Below, piece after piece: positions 35,431-46,202 of a DNA stretch of 64,000 nt. How positions within the stretch are numbered: the stretch's first letter is position 1; each line of letters opens with the position of its first letter. The DNA comes from Haematobia irritans. Its lineage: Eukaryota; Arthropoda; Insecta; Diptera; Muscidae. The position numbers and the translations under genes were made by a program. Where the stretch lies: contig NC_134398.1 of NCBI RefSeq assembly GCF_050003625.1, positions 84,507,983-84,571,982 of the forward strand, read 5' to 3'. The notes below the pieces were generated by a model, which did not search any database, was not told where the DNA came from, and worked only from the letters and a program-made list of their open reading frames with translations.

Positions 35431-36065
35431 TATACCCTAAACCACATAGTGGTTAGGGTATAATAAGTTTGATCTGCCAAAAAATGTGCCTACAAGAAAT
35501 ATTGATTTTAGACCCCATAAAATATATACCGATCGACTCAGAATCAACTCCTGAGTCGATCTAGCGCTTGGCGTCCGTCCGTCCGTCTGTCCGTCTGTTG
35601 TTCACAGGATTTCGGTCGCAATTATTAACCGATTTTGATGAAATTTGGTACAGGGAGTTTTTTTTTGGCACAAGGACGAACGTTATTGAATTTGGAAGAA
35701 ATCGGATCAAATTTAGATATAGCTCCCATATATATGTATTGCCCGATTTCGACAAATGGGTTCACGTTGCACTTTTTTACTAACCGATCGTCGTAAAATA
35801 ATCTTCTGTATCACCCTTTAAGTCTGAAAATTTCATCGAAATCGGTTCAGATTTAGATATAGGTCCCATATATATGTATCGCCCGATTTTGCCAAATTAG
35901 GTCATAAAACCCTTATTTATCAACCGATCTTACTCAAAGTTGGCGAAATGTAATCTTCTATAGCACTAACTATATGTGCAAAAAATCATCGAAATCGGTT
36001 CAGATTTAGCTATAGCTCCCATATGTACCGCCCGATTTTTCTAAATAAAATAAAACTCAATTGAA
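35431..36065 (+). mobile_element. DINE/mini-me-like repeat (copy C)
   Basis: ATACCCTAAACCACATAGTG hairpin head, GACCCCATAAAATATATACC, core GATCGACTCAG, GTCCGTCCGTCCGTCTG, then TAGATATAGCTCCCATATAT units. It is truncated before the GGGCCGACTATAT end. Confidence 0.8.
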
Positions 36066-36354
36066 CAAATAATACAATGTTTGTACTATAATTTTCTCGA
36101 AGAGGAGCGGAGCGTGGAGCGGAGCGATTTTTTTTTCTCGGAGCGGAGCGGTTTTTTTTCTCCGGAGCGGGAGCGGAGCGGAGCGAAAAAAATGGACCGC
36201 TCCGGATCCCTGGTTATACGTAAATGAATATGCGTGAAAATTGGTGGATCTAATTAGATATGATCAGATCTCAAAATTGGCCTTTGTATCTAACCAGATA
36301 TGCCAAGATCTAACATCAGATTTATATACATATAGGGCTATGTATAATTATATC

Positions 36355-36458
36355 TGAGGGATAATCCACCGCTGAAAAACTTTTTGGTGTTCGGTCGAAG
36401 CCGAAATCGAACCCACTACCTTGTGTATGCAATGCGGGCATACTAACCATTGCACCAT
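36355..36458 (-). mobile_element. SINE head fragment
   Basis: Matches the tRNA-like head and adjacent body of the SINE at 8936-9281 (GATAATCCACCGCTGAAAAA, B-box complement AATCGAACCC). The tail is missing. Confidence 0.8.
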
Positions 36459-36776
36459 ATATGAAACTCGTTTCAAAAGCACAACAACAATTCTAAGGAC
36501 AATATTAATAGTGTCTTCGTAGCGTACTATTTTTATGCTAGCCTAATATTACAATATAGAATTAATAGAATATCTGTAATAAACAAGTAAGTAAAGTAGA
36601 AAGTCGGGCGGGGCCGACTATATCATACCCTAAACCACCATTACAGAATTAGTAATCATAAGCATTTGTGGGGTAACATATAGGTCTGGGAGATAAACCG
36701 CAGTTACATATTTAAGAAAATTAAGGGGTACATGTCTATGGGTACTTTGTGTCAATCTGACTATAGCTCATAGTCA

Positions 36777-37477
36777 ATGTTGCCAGGGAAAATGTTCGGT
36801 TTACCCTACAAGGACAAAAAAAGTTCCCTACTTTCCCATACATTCCCAAACAATTTTCCCTACTATATTTTTCGTTAAATTAAAAAAAAATTACAAAACA
36901 AAAATAGTTCTAAGTACCTTATTATCTTAAAACATGAATATGCAACGTATATAACTTAGAATATAAATTTGTATTACCACCACGGTTGCCACAGTTGGTA
37001 GAATTCTACCCAAATTAGTAACCTTTTTTGTTAAATCTCTATAAAAATAAAATTTTGGAAAAAGTTTCTATAAACAAATTTTTGTGAGAAATTTTTCTAT
37101 AGAAATAAAATTTTGACAATAAATTCTATAGAAATAAAATTTGGAGAAAAAATTCCACAGAAATAAAATTTTGAGAAAATATTTTATAGAAATAATATTT
37201 TGAAAAAAAATTTCTATAGAAATACAATTTTGACAAAATGTTCTATAGAAATAAAATGTTGACAAAATTTTCTACAGGAATAAAGTTTACCACACATTAT
37301 TAAAGATCAAGCCTTGCCGGCTTCTAATTTCCTCCTCTAGAGCCACCAAAATGTAAAAATTATTCCAAATTATGTTGAGTGCAAATGTCCTACATTGTCC
37401 CTTCAAGACGCTAAATATTAGAAAAACCCTACATATAGGGAATTTCCCCTACTTCTAGCAACACTGGCTGTGTTGAT
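36777..37477. mobile_element. Insert with hAT-like termini and AT minisatellite
   Basis: Left end CAATGTTGCCAGGGAAAATG and right end, read inward, CAGTGTTGCTAGAAGTAGGG are inverted relatives. Inside lie a block GTTGCCACAGTTGGTAGAAT and, at about 37,030-37,290, an array of ATAGAAATAAAATTTTGA units. I could not define the target duplication. Confidence 0.6.
37030..37290. repeat. ATAGAAATAAAATTTTGA minisatellite (array 1)
   Basis: About nine imperfect 28-30-bp units. The same array, again downstream of GTTGCCACAGTTGGTAGAAT, is at 45,690-46,130. Confidence 0.85.
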
Positions 37478-38699
37478 ATTGCACCTACGGAGTTAGTATG
37501 CCACTAATATTGAGCCCATTATTAAAAAAGAGAAAATCGTTAAATTAGTGTGGGTAATAAATTAAAATTTGTATAAATCTGAACCAAATTGCATAATATT
37601 TTGCGGGTTTGATTAATACCACAAAAGGTTACCTTGTGCAAGATTTGAGTAAGATCAGTTAAGAAATGAGGCTTGTATGGTCAAACATAAGGTTATTAGG
37701 GGCGAATTTTTCAAAATCGGGTGATACATATATGGGAGCTATATCTACATTTGAACCGATTTCGATGAAATTTTGCACATATAGTTAGTACTATAGAGGA
37801 CTGAATCTAGCAAACTTTTAGTAAGATCGGTTAATAAATAAGGGTTCTATGGCCAAATTTGGGAAAATCGGGCTATACATATATATGGGAGCTATATCTA
37901 AATCTTAACCGATTTCGATGATTTTTTGCACATATAGTAAGTGCTATAGAAGACTACATTTAGCCAAATTTGGGTCAGATCGGTTGATAAATAAGGGTTT
38001 TATTGCCAAATTTAGAAAAATCGGGCGGTACATATATATGGGAGCTATATCTAAATCTGAACCGATTTCGATGATTTTTTGCACATATAGTAAGTGCTAT
38101 AGAAGACTACATTTAGCCAAATTTGGGTCATATCGGTTGATAAATAAGGGTTTTGTGGCCAAATTTGGAAAAATCGGGCGATACATATATATGGGAGCTA
38201 TATCTAAATCTGAACCGATTTGGGTGAAATTTTGCAGACTTCAAGGGCGATGGAATAGATTACCTTTTGCCAAATTTGGAGACGATGCGTTTGCAAAAAC
38301 GCGCAACGTGACCCCATTTGTCGAAATCGGGCGATACATATATATGGGAGCTATATCTAAATTTGATCCGATTTCTTCCAAATTCAATAGCGTTCGTCCT
38401 TGGGCCCAACAAACTCCCTATACCAAATTTCATCAAAATCGGTTAATAATTGCGACCGGAATCCTGTGAACAACAAATACATGGACAGACGGACGGACGG
38501 ACGGACGGACGGACACCAAGCGCTAGATCGACTCAGGAGGTGATTTTGAGTCGATCGGTATATATTTTATGGGGTCTAGAAGCAATATTTCTGGTAGGCA
38601 CATTTTTTGGCCGATCAAACTTATTATACCCAAACCACTATGTGGGTATAAAAGGGTATAAAAATGTATATGTCATGAGTAATAATATCAATAATTATT

Positions 38700-38760
38700 G
38701 TTCTATCGCAATGGGCTGACTGAATAGTCCAAGGGAGCCTGAATCAAATCGTGCTGTTGT
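38700..38760 (+). mobile_element. Degenerate SINE/LINE tail
   Basis: CTGAATAGTCCAAGGGAGCC and the following bases resemble the LINE/SINE 3' tail. It is too short to orient further. Confidence 0.5.
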
Positions 38761-38770
38761 AGATCTACTC

Positions 38771-39052
38771 TTGGTGAAGCAATTCAACGCAATTGCGAAG
38801 AAATCTATTACATATACGATCTCAAGCTTGAGTAATTATTTTCTATTTGATAAAATTAATTTCTCTCTCAATTTAGACCTAATTGGTATTATTTATGCTA
38901 CCGATAAACAGAGATTGCAAAGTACCACAGAGATGAACGAAATTAGCATTTGCAATGAATTTGGCCTAACTACCATACTTACTGTACTTAGGAGTTCTTC
39001 AGAAAACCGTAACAAACTATATATGTGTGCAGTAGTTCGTGATGAATGTTAA
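38771..39052 (+). other. Unidentified 93-codon open frame ending at AATAAA
   Basis: The frame (MVKQFNAIAKKS... to ...VVRDEC) ends at TAA, and AATAAA overlaps at 39051-39056. It has mixed composition rather than repeat translation and converges tail-to-tail on the cuticular gene, so it might be a terminal exon. No motif, splice support or family is recognised, and chance is a real alternative. Confidence 0.2.
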
Positions 39053-39059
39053 TAAAGAA

Positions 39060-39065
39060 TTTATT
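39060..39065 (-). terminator. Polyadenylation signal AATAAA of the cuticular gene
   Basis: AATAAA on the minus strand, about 103 bp after the TGA stop, at a normal distance for a short insect 3' untranslated region. Confidence 0.75.
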
Positions 39066-39167
39066 GTTAAAGTTTGCACATGGATTGATTTCTCTTTGTT
39101 TTTGTTTTTTTAACTATGTTAAATAACTGAAGAGAGTGTTGCTGGTGAGAATATGTTTGCACTGAGT

Positions 39168-39592
39168 TCAGCGACGATGGGTTGCTGGTGCTGGCCAATC
39201 TTCGACAACAGCTGATGTGCCGTGTATACCAACCAATTCTCGGCGTACATGAGCCGAGAATCCAAGCAGAGGATCTGAACTATAGTCTACAATACGCCTC
39301 TGGCCATCAGGTTCTACGAGAGAATACCGTCCGGTGACATATTCGCCACGGCGGTGTTCGAACTGATCCTTTATGTCTCCGGTATGGGCATCATGTACAG
39401 CATACTGGAATTCATAATGAGGAGGACTATCGGCATGTATTTCAACTGCGGGATGGCCAATAAAACCGCCATTGACCATCGAGCATAAAGCCAAGACAAA
39501 TGAAAAGCTCTGAAAATAAAAAAAAATGCGGAATTCCATTATAACCAAAATTACCCATCTTCCTCCAAGGAAGCTCTCACAATTAGTTTCAT
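39168..39592 (-). CDS. Cuticular protein with RR-2 chitin-binding domain, two exons
   Basis: A secreted structural protein of the insect exoskeleton that binds chitin in the extracellular procuticle. Model: exon 1 39592-39581 (MKLI), intron 39580-39510 (GTGAGA...TTTTCAG, 71 bp, phase 0), exon 2 39509-39168, giving 117 aa. Reading upstream into the intron instead gives a 126-codon frame, but the spliced start yields a proper signal peptide (MKLISFSFVLALCSMVNG, cleavage near residue 18) and the very short first exon is usual in cuticular genes. The extended Rebers-Riddiford domain spans about residues 33-95: PPHYEFQYAVHD, TGDIKDQFEHRRGE, GRYSLVEPDGQRRIVDY, GFSAHVRRE, which is the RR-2 form linked to hard cuticle. 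The 22-residue tail is short and has no Ala/Pro repeats. A TATA box and AATAAA frame the gene. Orthologue not identified. Confidence 0.93.
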
Positions 39593-39690
39593 TTTAATGT
39601 TTTAGAGGAGAGATAGCTGGCAGCTGCTTTACTCGCTGTTAGTGTTATGAATTCAAGAAATAGAATAATATCTGCTACATCATGCATTGG

Positions 39691-39698
39691 CTTTTATA
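39691..39698 (-). promoter_or_regulatory. TATA box of the cuticular gene
   Basis: TATAAAAG on the minus strand, about 100 bp upstream of the start codon, placing transcription start near 39,665 with a 5' leader of about 70 bases. No clear initiator motif is visible. Confidence 0.7.
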
Positions 39699-39719
39699 TC
39701 ACTCGCATTGTGAGTCGGA

Positions 39720-40371
39720 ATATGCCTTCTTTGGCCACTATCAAAAAGCGTTCACTAATCGGCTCATCTCTGCTCTAGCCAAATTATGCAATTTCTATAA
39801 TTTTAACTGACTTCAAAGAGGAAATGATATCCAATATCGAATGCTTTATTTGAGTTACAGATCTTACTCGGTGCAATGACACTTTTTCTGCAAAGCGGTG
39901 CGATGTCCCCTGCCCCAGTTAGTGCTCTACCATGGTGGATTTAGTAGGCGAGATGTGGTGTCAAATTAATTCAAGTTTTGTTTTGTTTGGTTTCGAAGGG
40001 GGGATCTTTTACACATTGCACATGCGCGGAGACAGCTACACATGATGCGGCCCTTTACATCAACACTCTGTACATTACATCAAATGTCTTGTGACTCACT
40101 TTTGTTGAATGGTAGAGGCTTCTCAAATTTCCAACGCTGGGTTATTGCGGTGTTGCATTTTTCCATTGACACATTGGCGAGACGTTTCTGATTCGACACT
40201 ACTGTTAAATTTGTATGTAAGGCAGTCAGTCAAGAGATCTGGTCCTTAAAAATGACTTTCATAAGGTCATGGAAATGGTGGAATAAAAAAAATCGCCCCA
40301 TTAAATGCAATATGACTTTTTAAGAGCTCGTTGCATCCAAACATCTATTTAAATATTTGTGATAGGATCGT
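39720..40371. other. Upstream region of the cuticular gene
   Basis: Non-repetitive by eye and less AT-rich than its surroundings. It may hold control elements, but no specific binding site can be supported. Confidence 0.35.
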
Positions 40372-40379
40372 ATTATGAC

Positions 40380-41266
40380 CATGGAATCGGGGCGGTTCAT
40401 TTTTTTCGCTCCGGAGAAAAATAAAATCACTCCGCTCCCACTCTTGGTTTAAAGTTTGAACCGGCTAATGCGCTATGACGACATACAATGTTCGTAAAAT
40501 AAGGAAAGTACACCATTCTGTACATCAAAATTTTGGATACCATCTCAAATCCTTAAAATTTGTTGCGAGAAATATATAACATATATTTAAAACCGAACCG
40601 ACTTGGAAAAATATTTACACTTCTACAAAATCTCTTGGTTTAAAATTTAAACCGGCTAATGCCCTGGGACGGGGCAACATGTTTGTGAAAATATGGGAAA
40701 TATTTAAATCTAAAGTCTTTTTTTATGCCTTTTGTCAAAAGCGCATTTATGATTTGCCGGGAGATACATATGAATTAGAGGTAAGGGTAAACTTGAGACA
40801 TTGTTACAAGTTTTCCGACTTAGTAGTTGAGATTTTATAAGGAAATGGGCTAGATCTCGCCAAGAATATTATGAGTGAAACGTTGGCCTCCGTGATCATA
40901 TAAATCTAAATCGTGCGAAACATATATATGGGAGCTATATCTAAATTTCAATATAGTAAGAATAGCAATTCTAATATCTATGCAACATTTCACGTAAATC
41001 GGAGTAAAACTATGGTCTCTGTGGTCATATGAGTACAAATCGGTGGAAATCTATGGGAGCTATATGTAAATTTGAATCGATATCAGCCAAATTAGCACAC
41101 TATCAATTGAACTCCTTGTGCAGAGCAAACGATATAAAAAGAAAATATAATCGCCATTGATTAAAACTAATATTTTTTCGGAGCGGAGAGGTTTTTCTTT
41201 TAGAAATCGCTCCACTCTGGGTTTCTAAAAATATCGCTCCCGCTCAGGGATCCCTCCGCATCCCTG
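40380..41266. mobile_element. hAT element with GGAGC-rich ends (copy 2)
   Basis: Perfect 8-bp duplication ATTATGAC flanks it (40372-40379 and 41267-41274). Ends CATGGAATCGGGGCGG and, read inward, CAGGGATGCGGAG are diverged versions of the CAGGGATCCGGAGCGG terminus at 33581. GCTCCGG/CGGAGCGGAG words lie inside both ends; the interior holds a DINE-like fragment (about 40,880-41,090). Non-coding. Confidence 0.88.
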
Positions 41267-41543
41267 ATTATGACACCAAGGCATAACACTCCAACTACTT
41301 CCTGAGAAGTTCTTTATCAGTATGAGTGAACAAATAAAGAACACAGGTTCAAATTTTAGTAGCGACAATTTTTTTATCACATATTTATACCCTTCACCAC
41401 TACTGTGGAACAGGGTATTATAAGTTTGTGCATTTGTATGTAACGCCAAGAAGGAATAATCATAGACCCATCTTTTAGTATACCGATCGGCTTAGAATTA
41501 AATTCTGAGTCGATTTAGCGGTGTCCGTCTGCCTGTTGATGTA

Positions 41544-42476
41544 AAGGGTGATTCTTTTGAGGTTAGGATTTTCATGCATTAGTATTTGACAGATCACGTG
41601 GGATTTCAGACATGGTGTCAAAGAGAAAGATGCTCAGTATGCTTTGACATTTCATCATGAATAGCCGAACGATCTGCCACAACGTCGAATTTTCAGTGAA
41701 TGGGCCCTAGAAAAGTTGGCAGAAAATCCGCTTTTTTATCGACAAATTTTGTTCAGCGATGAGGCTCATTTCTGGTTGAATGGCTACGTAAATAAGCAAA
41801 ATTGCCGCATTTGGAGTGAAGAGCAACCAGAAGCCGTTCAAGAACTGCCCATGCATCCCGAAAAATGCACTGTTTGGTGTGGTTTGTACGCTGGTGGAAT
41901 CATTGGACCGTATTTTTTCAAAGATGCTGTTGGACGCAACGTTACGGTGAATGGCGATCGCTATCGTTCGATGCTAACAAACTTTTTGTTGCCAAAAATG
42001 GAAGAACTGAACTTGGTTGACATGTGGTTTCAACAAGATGGCGCTACATGCCACACAGCTCGCGATTCTATGGCCATTTTGAGGGAAAACTTCGGAGAAC
42101 AATTCATCTCAAGAAATGGACCGGTAAGTTGGCCACCAAGATCATGTGATTTGACGCCTTTAGACTATTTTTTGTGGGGCTACGTCAAGTCTAAAGTCTA
42201 CAGAAATAAGCCAGCAACTATTCCAGCTTTGGAAGACAACATTTCCGAAGAAATTCGGGCTATTCCGGCCGAAATGCTCGAAAAAGTTGCCCAAAATTGG
42301 ACTTTCCGAATGGACCACCTAAGACGCAGCCGCGGTCAACATTTAAATGAAATTATCTTCAAAAAGTAAATGTCATGGACCAATCTAACGTTTCAAATAA
42401 AGAACCGATGAGATTTTGCAAATTTTATGCGTTTTTTTTTTAAAAAAAGTTATCAAGCTCTTAACAAATCACCCTT
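41544..42476 (+). mobile_element. Mariner of the DD41D (rosa) type, internally deleted
   Basis: Ends AAGGGTGATTCTTTTGAGG and, read inward, AAGGGTGATTTGTTAAGAGC; TA on each flank (41542-41543, 42477-42478). Copy H of the host repeat reads GATGTATTTTTGTG without interruption at 59989-60002, proving the insertion and the TA duplication. At 933 bp it lacks the region encoding the N-terminal DNA-binding half. Confidence 0.95.
41716..42369 (+). pseudogene. DD41D mariner transposase, catalytic part
   Basis: An intact 217-codon frame covering the catalytic domain only. Aspartates lie at residue 15 (FSDEAHF), 108 (FQQDGATCH) and 150 (DLTPLDYFLWG), with 41 residues between the last two, which is the spacing that defines the rosa group. 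The enzyme cuts and pastes element ends at TA sites in the nucleus. The N-terminal helix-turn-helix domains are deleted upstream (only fragments such as CHNVEFSVNGP remain), so it could not bind the terminal repeats on its own. The uninterrupted frame suggests recent insertion. Confidence 0.9.
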
Positions 42477-43835
42477 TATTTTTGTGTGCAAAGTCCAGCT
42501 CGCAGTTTAAGTCCGATCATTCTCAAATTTGGCATAGGGTCCTTTTTCGGCTCAAAGACGATCTCTATTGATTTTGGAAAACATCGGTTCAGATTTAGAT
42601 ATAGCTACCATATATATTTATAACCGATCTGGTCATAAATGACGTATTTATCAACCGATCTTCTTCCGATTTCGTACAGTCGAATATTTTGTGAGTCTCG
42701 TAAAATTTGCTCCATATATAGCTTTCGCCCGATTTACACTCCAATGGCCTCAGAGGCCAATCTCTTGTTCCGATTTACGTGAAATTTTGCACAGGGAGTA
42801 GAATCAACATTATAAATATTCACACCGAATTTGGTTGAAATCGGTTCAGATTTAGAAATAGCTCCCATATATAGCTTTCGCCCCCAGAGGCCAAAGGTTT
42901 ACTTCGAGTTACGTAAAATTGTGCACAAGGAGTAGAAGTAACATTTTAAATATGCATACCGAATTTAGTTGAAATCGGTTCAGATTTGCAGATATGACCA
43001 CCGTAGATCAAAATTTTCCTCCGATTTACTTAAAATTGTTCACAGGGAATGGAAATAACATTTTTACTATGCATGCCAAATTTAGTTGAAATTGGTTCAG
43101 ATTTAGATAGATAGCTGCCATATATATCTTTCGTCCGATACACACTTATATGGCTCCAGAGGTCAAAACTTCACTCCAATTTACTTGAAGTTTTCCACAG
43201 AGAGTATGACTAACATTCTTGCCAAATTTGGTTAAAATCGGTTCAGATTTAGATATAACTCGCATATATCTGTCGCCCAATTTAGATTTATATGACAACG
43301 GAGGCCAAAGTTTCATTTCGAAAATTTTGAAGTTTTGCACTGAGAGTTCAATTAAAATTTTAGCAGTGTGTGCCAAATTTTATCAAAATCGGCTCAGAAT
43401 TAGAGCCCCTATATATATGTTCTTCCGATTTTAGCAAATATGACCAAAATACCCACATGTTCCTTGTAAAATCGTCACTGTTAAGTCGAAAACTCGCAAA
43501 AATAATTCAAATTTACCTACACTGTAATTAGTATATATCGACCCATAAATCATAAATGCAGATTTGCGAAATTTTGTGCAATTTAAATATTTACAATATT
43601 TTTTTACTAACATAGTGGTCAGTCCCGGTCATTAGTCAATTTTAATTTTGAGTCTAGACATTTTGTGAAAGTTTTAAAAATGTTGTCCAAATCGGTTCAT
43701 ATTTAAATATTTGTATATGGGAATATAAAGCTTTATAGAGCTCCTAACAAATTTGAAGGTGTTAAGATATTATCAAAAATGTTGATGTACATTGTGGTGG
43801 AGGGTATAATATAGTCCGCCCCGCCCGTATATTTT

Positions 43836-43988
43836 GGAATAAAAATATTTTTCCATTTATACTCCACCAAAAATTAAAAATTCTCGTACTTTGCAAAACT
43901 TTCTCTAAAGAACTTTCATGGAAGTGAAAAAAGTCAACTGGCACAGGGGGCGATTTGAATTCAATTCTTTTTTGCGACTTTTAACCAC
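43836..43988. other. Spacer
   Basis: No feature supported. Confidence 0.4.
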
Positions 43989-44512
43989 GCAGCAAAAAAA
44001 TATCTTCTAAAGGCACAACTTTAAACGCACTTCCAAAATGTCCTCCCAAAGAAGTTCTTTATTTTAGCTGCACAGGAAGTTCTTTTAATTCAATTTTTTA
44101 TAACTCTTTTCATATTTTTAATGGAAATTTTAAAAATTTTTGTTTCAAACAGGTTAAAAATAGCTTAAGAATTAAAAAATTGGTAAAATTTAATTAAATT
44201 TTGCTTAAAAAATGATAAATCCATTCTAGAAAAATTGCGAATTTTTGAAAATATTTGATGCCAAATCCACAAATACTCGTACACAAGCGTAAGAATGCAT
44301 TAAAACTCATAAAACAATTTTAAAATTATTTATTTGTCAAAATATCTTTACTCACATCGAAAACACTGAATTCGCATCACACCTTCGGAAGTGATGCAAA
44401 CCCAGTGCAACAGCTGTTAAAATGGTGGACATCCGTACTGTGAAAAGCTCATGTCAAGCCCGGATCCAAAAAGAACATTTTCACAACTTTTTAGGCGACG
44501 CTTTTTTTGCTG
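43989..44512. mobile_element. Possible MITE bounded by AGCAAAAAAA
   Basis: GCAGCAAAAAAATATCTTC at the left and GACGCTTTTTTTGCTGGGC at the right could be short terminal repeats enclosing about 525 bp. Target duplication not clear. Confidence 0.35.
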
Positions 44513-44587
44513 GGCTATTACTTGAAAATCTCATTACAAACAAATGCTTAATAATTCTTCACAAAATATTATATGTTACTAAGGAGC

Positions 44588-45072
44588 CTGCACCCTCAAT
44601 AAATTGCTTCTGTAACATATACTCCCACACATATTCTGCTTCAAGCTTATATATATTTTCAGAATTTGTGCAAACAAAAATTTGTTTGCACTGTGCAAAC
44701 ATATTTTGTATTTCACCCTAAGCATATTTTTTAAGGCTTTCAACGCATAATTTAATGTGTAAATTTAATAAAGTTTAGATTTAAGCAATTAAAATTTTTG
44801 GTGTTGTTTTTTTTTCAACATAAAAAATATGTCTCTCGAGCAGAGCACCATTCCCATTTAATTTTCTCATTGTATTACGTTGATGTCTTTCGTTCGTTTA
44901 ATATACGTTTGCATCCAGAGATATTATATTTAAGAAAATATGATGTCCCAAATATAATATGTTCTAACATATTAACATATATGTCCCAAACATGTTTGAA
45001 TTTAAGTGACAAACATATAATTTTTACACCGAAACACCTCAAAAACAGTCTTTTTCATCCGTGTGTACACCT
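44588..45072. mobile_element. ATATGTTTGG-rich element (copy 1)
   Basis: Starts CACCCTCAATAAATTGCTTC, contains repeated AACATATNTGTCCCAAACAT words and ends near AACAGTCTTTTTCATCCGTG. Its layout matches 47681-48793 and the outer parts of 59754-62535, but without the tRNA-like modules. Confidence 0.65.
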
Positions 45073-45270
45073 CTATATTCATATTCGACAAATTTTCACA
45101 TTCAGCATCCGTCTGTGGAACTCTCTACCACCGAGTTTGCAAGCTACTTCTTTGGAAGTTCTTGTTTTGTTGGGAACTTAAAATTAACCTCTAATAACGG
45201 AACACCTCCCAAATGTGGGGTCTATCCGCAATTGGTACAACCTCTAGTTTGAACGTCCACCAAAAACAAT

Positions 45271-45530
45271 CACACAAAATTTTTTTTCTGGTTCAATCAC
45301 GAAATTAATTGATCCAATTAATTTTTTGATTGAAATGTCTTCAATCACAGAAATGATAGTATCAATTAAAAAATTGATTGAAGGTCAAAATTAAAAAATT
45401 AATTGATACTATTAATTTTTGTGATTGATTTGTGTTTCAATTAAAAAATTTGTTGAATCAATTAAATTTTTAATTGAATATTTTTTAAAACTCAATTAAA
45501 AATTATAATTGGAAAAATTTACGTGAAATT
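45271..45530. mobile_element. ATTGA-rich MITE (degenerate)
   Basis: CACACAAAATTTTTTTTCTG followed by AATTGATCCAATTAATTTTT-type words, homologous to the ends of 9856-11963. The TA flank is lost. Confidence 0.7.
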
Positions 45531-45585
45531 GCAATGCTCCCAGCTATTTTATTATTTTTTTCTTGCTCAGAAAATGTCGTCAACC

Positions 45586-46165
45586 ACGTTTGCCACAGTT
45601 GGTAGAATTCTACCAAAAATTATAGATTTTTTACCGTTTGGTAGAATTCGCCATGTTTTGGTATATTTTACAAACTATGAGGTATTTCACAAATTTTCTA
45701 TATAAATAAAATGTTGACAAAATTTTCTATGGAAATAAAATTTTTACAAAATTTTTTAGAGAAATAAAATTTTAACAAAATTTTCTACAGAAATAAAATT
45801 TTGGACAAAATTTTCTATAAAATATAAAATTTTGACAAAATTTTCTCTGGAAATAAAAATTTGGCAATATTTTGTAGAGAAATAAAATTTGGACAACATT
45901 TTTAGAGAAACAAAATTTTGACACAATTTAGGCAACACATGGTTTTAAACTGAAATCATAACAATAATAATGAAATACAATTTTGAGAAAATTTTCTAGA
46001 AAAATAAAGTTTTAACAAAACGTTCTATATTTTTTAACAAAATGTTCTATATTTTGACAAAACTTTCTATAAAAATACATTTTGGACACAATTTTCTATA
46101 GAAATAAATTTTTGACAAAATAAGATTTTTTGTTTGGTAGCGTTTTGGTAAAATTTTCTCCAAAT
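45586..46165. mobile_element. GTTGCCACAGTTGGTAG element with AT minisatellite (array 2)
   Basis: Begins TTTGCCACAGTTGGTAGAAT, then about a dozen AGAAATAAAATTTTGACAAA units (45,690-46,130) and ends with GTTTGGTAGCGTTTTGGTA. Same module as 36,978-37,290. Confidence 0.7.
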
Positions 46166-46202
46166 TTTTGGGGAGCCTCGTTCACAAAATATGCCTCTCA
46201 AG

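Larger units (their letters stand above)
33581..36212. mobile_element. hAT element with GGAGC-rich ends (copy 1)
   Basis: Terminal repeats CAGGGATCCGGAGCGGAGCG and its complement, with GGAGCGGAGCG-type repeats inside both ends, flanked by a perfect 8-bp duplication GTTATACG (33573-33580 and 36213-36220). The 2.6-kb length is due to nested repeats: a CACTGAAAA MITE, part of another, a DINE-like repeat and a TTTGGTCC-rich segment (34993-35110). No transposase is seen. A shorter relative is at 40380-41266. Confidence 0.93.
36594..38665 (-). mobile_element. DINE/mini-me-like element (copy D), split by an insert
   Basis: Begins GTAAAGTAGAAAGTCGGGCG, runs through roughly 145-bp units with ATATATGGGAGCTATATC, then ACGGACGGACGGACGGAC, core CTAGATCGACTCAGG and TATATTTTATGGGGTCTAG, and ends with the hairpin TATACCCAAACCACTATGTG. 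An unrelated segment interrupts it at about 36777-37477. The 183-codon frame 37918-38469 is a translation of three repeat units. Confidence 0.85.
41387..43835 (+). mobile_element. DINE/mini-me-like element (copy E), split by a DD41D mariner
   Basis: Head ATACCCTTCACCACTACTGT with hairpin partner, core GAGTCGATTTAGCG, GTCCGTCTGCCTG, then units containing CGGTTCAGATTTAGATATAG and an end ATATAGTCCGCCCCGCCCG. The mariner at 41544-42476 sits right after the (GTCY)n core. Copy H at 59817-60840 is the uninterrupted relative. Confidence 0.85.

Noticed and set aside
37918..38469. 183-codon open frame with repeated MGAISKSEPI blocks
   Set aside because: Translation of internal DINE-like units that happen to keep frame; the same peptide appears in other copies and strands.
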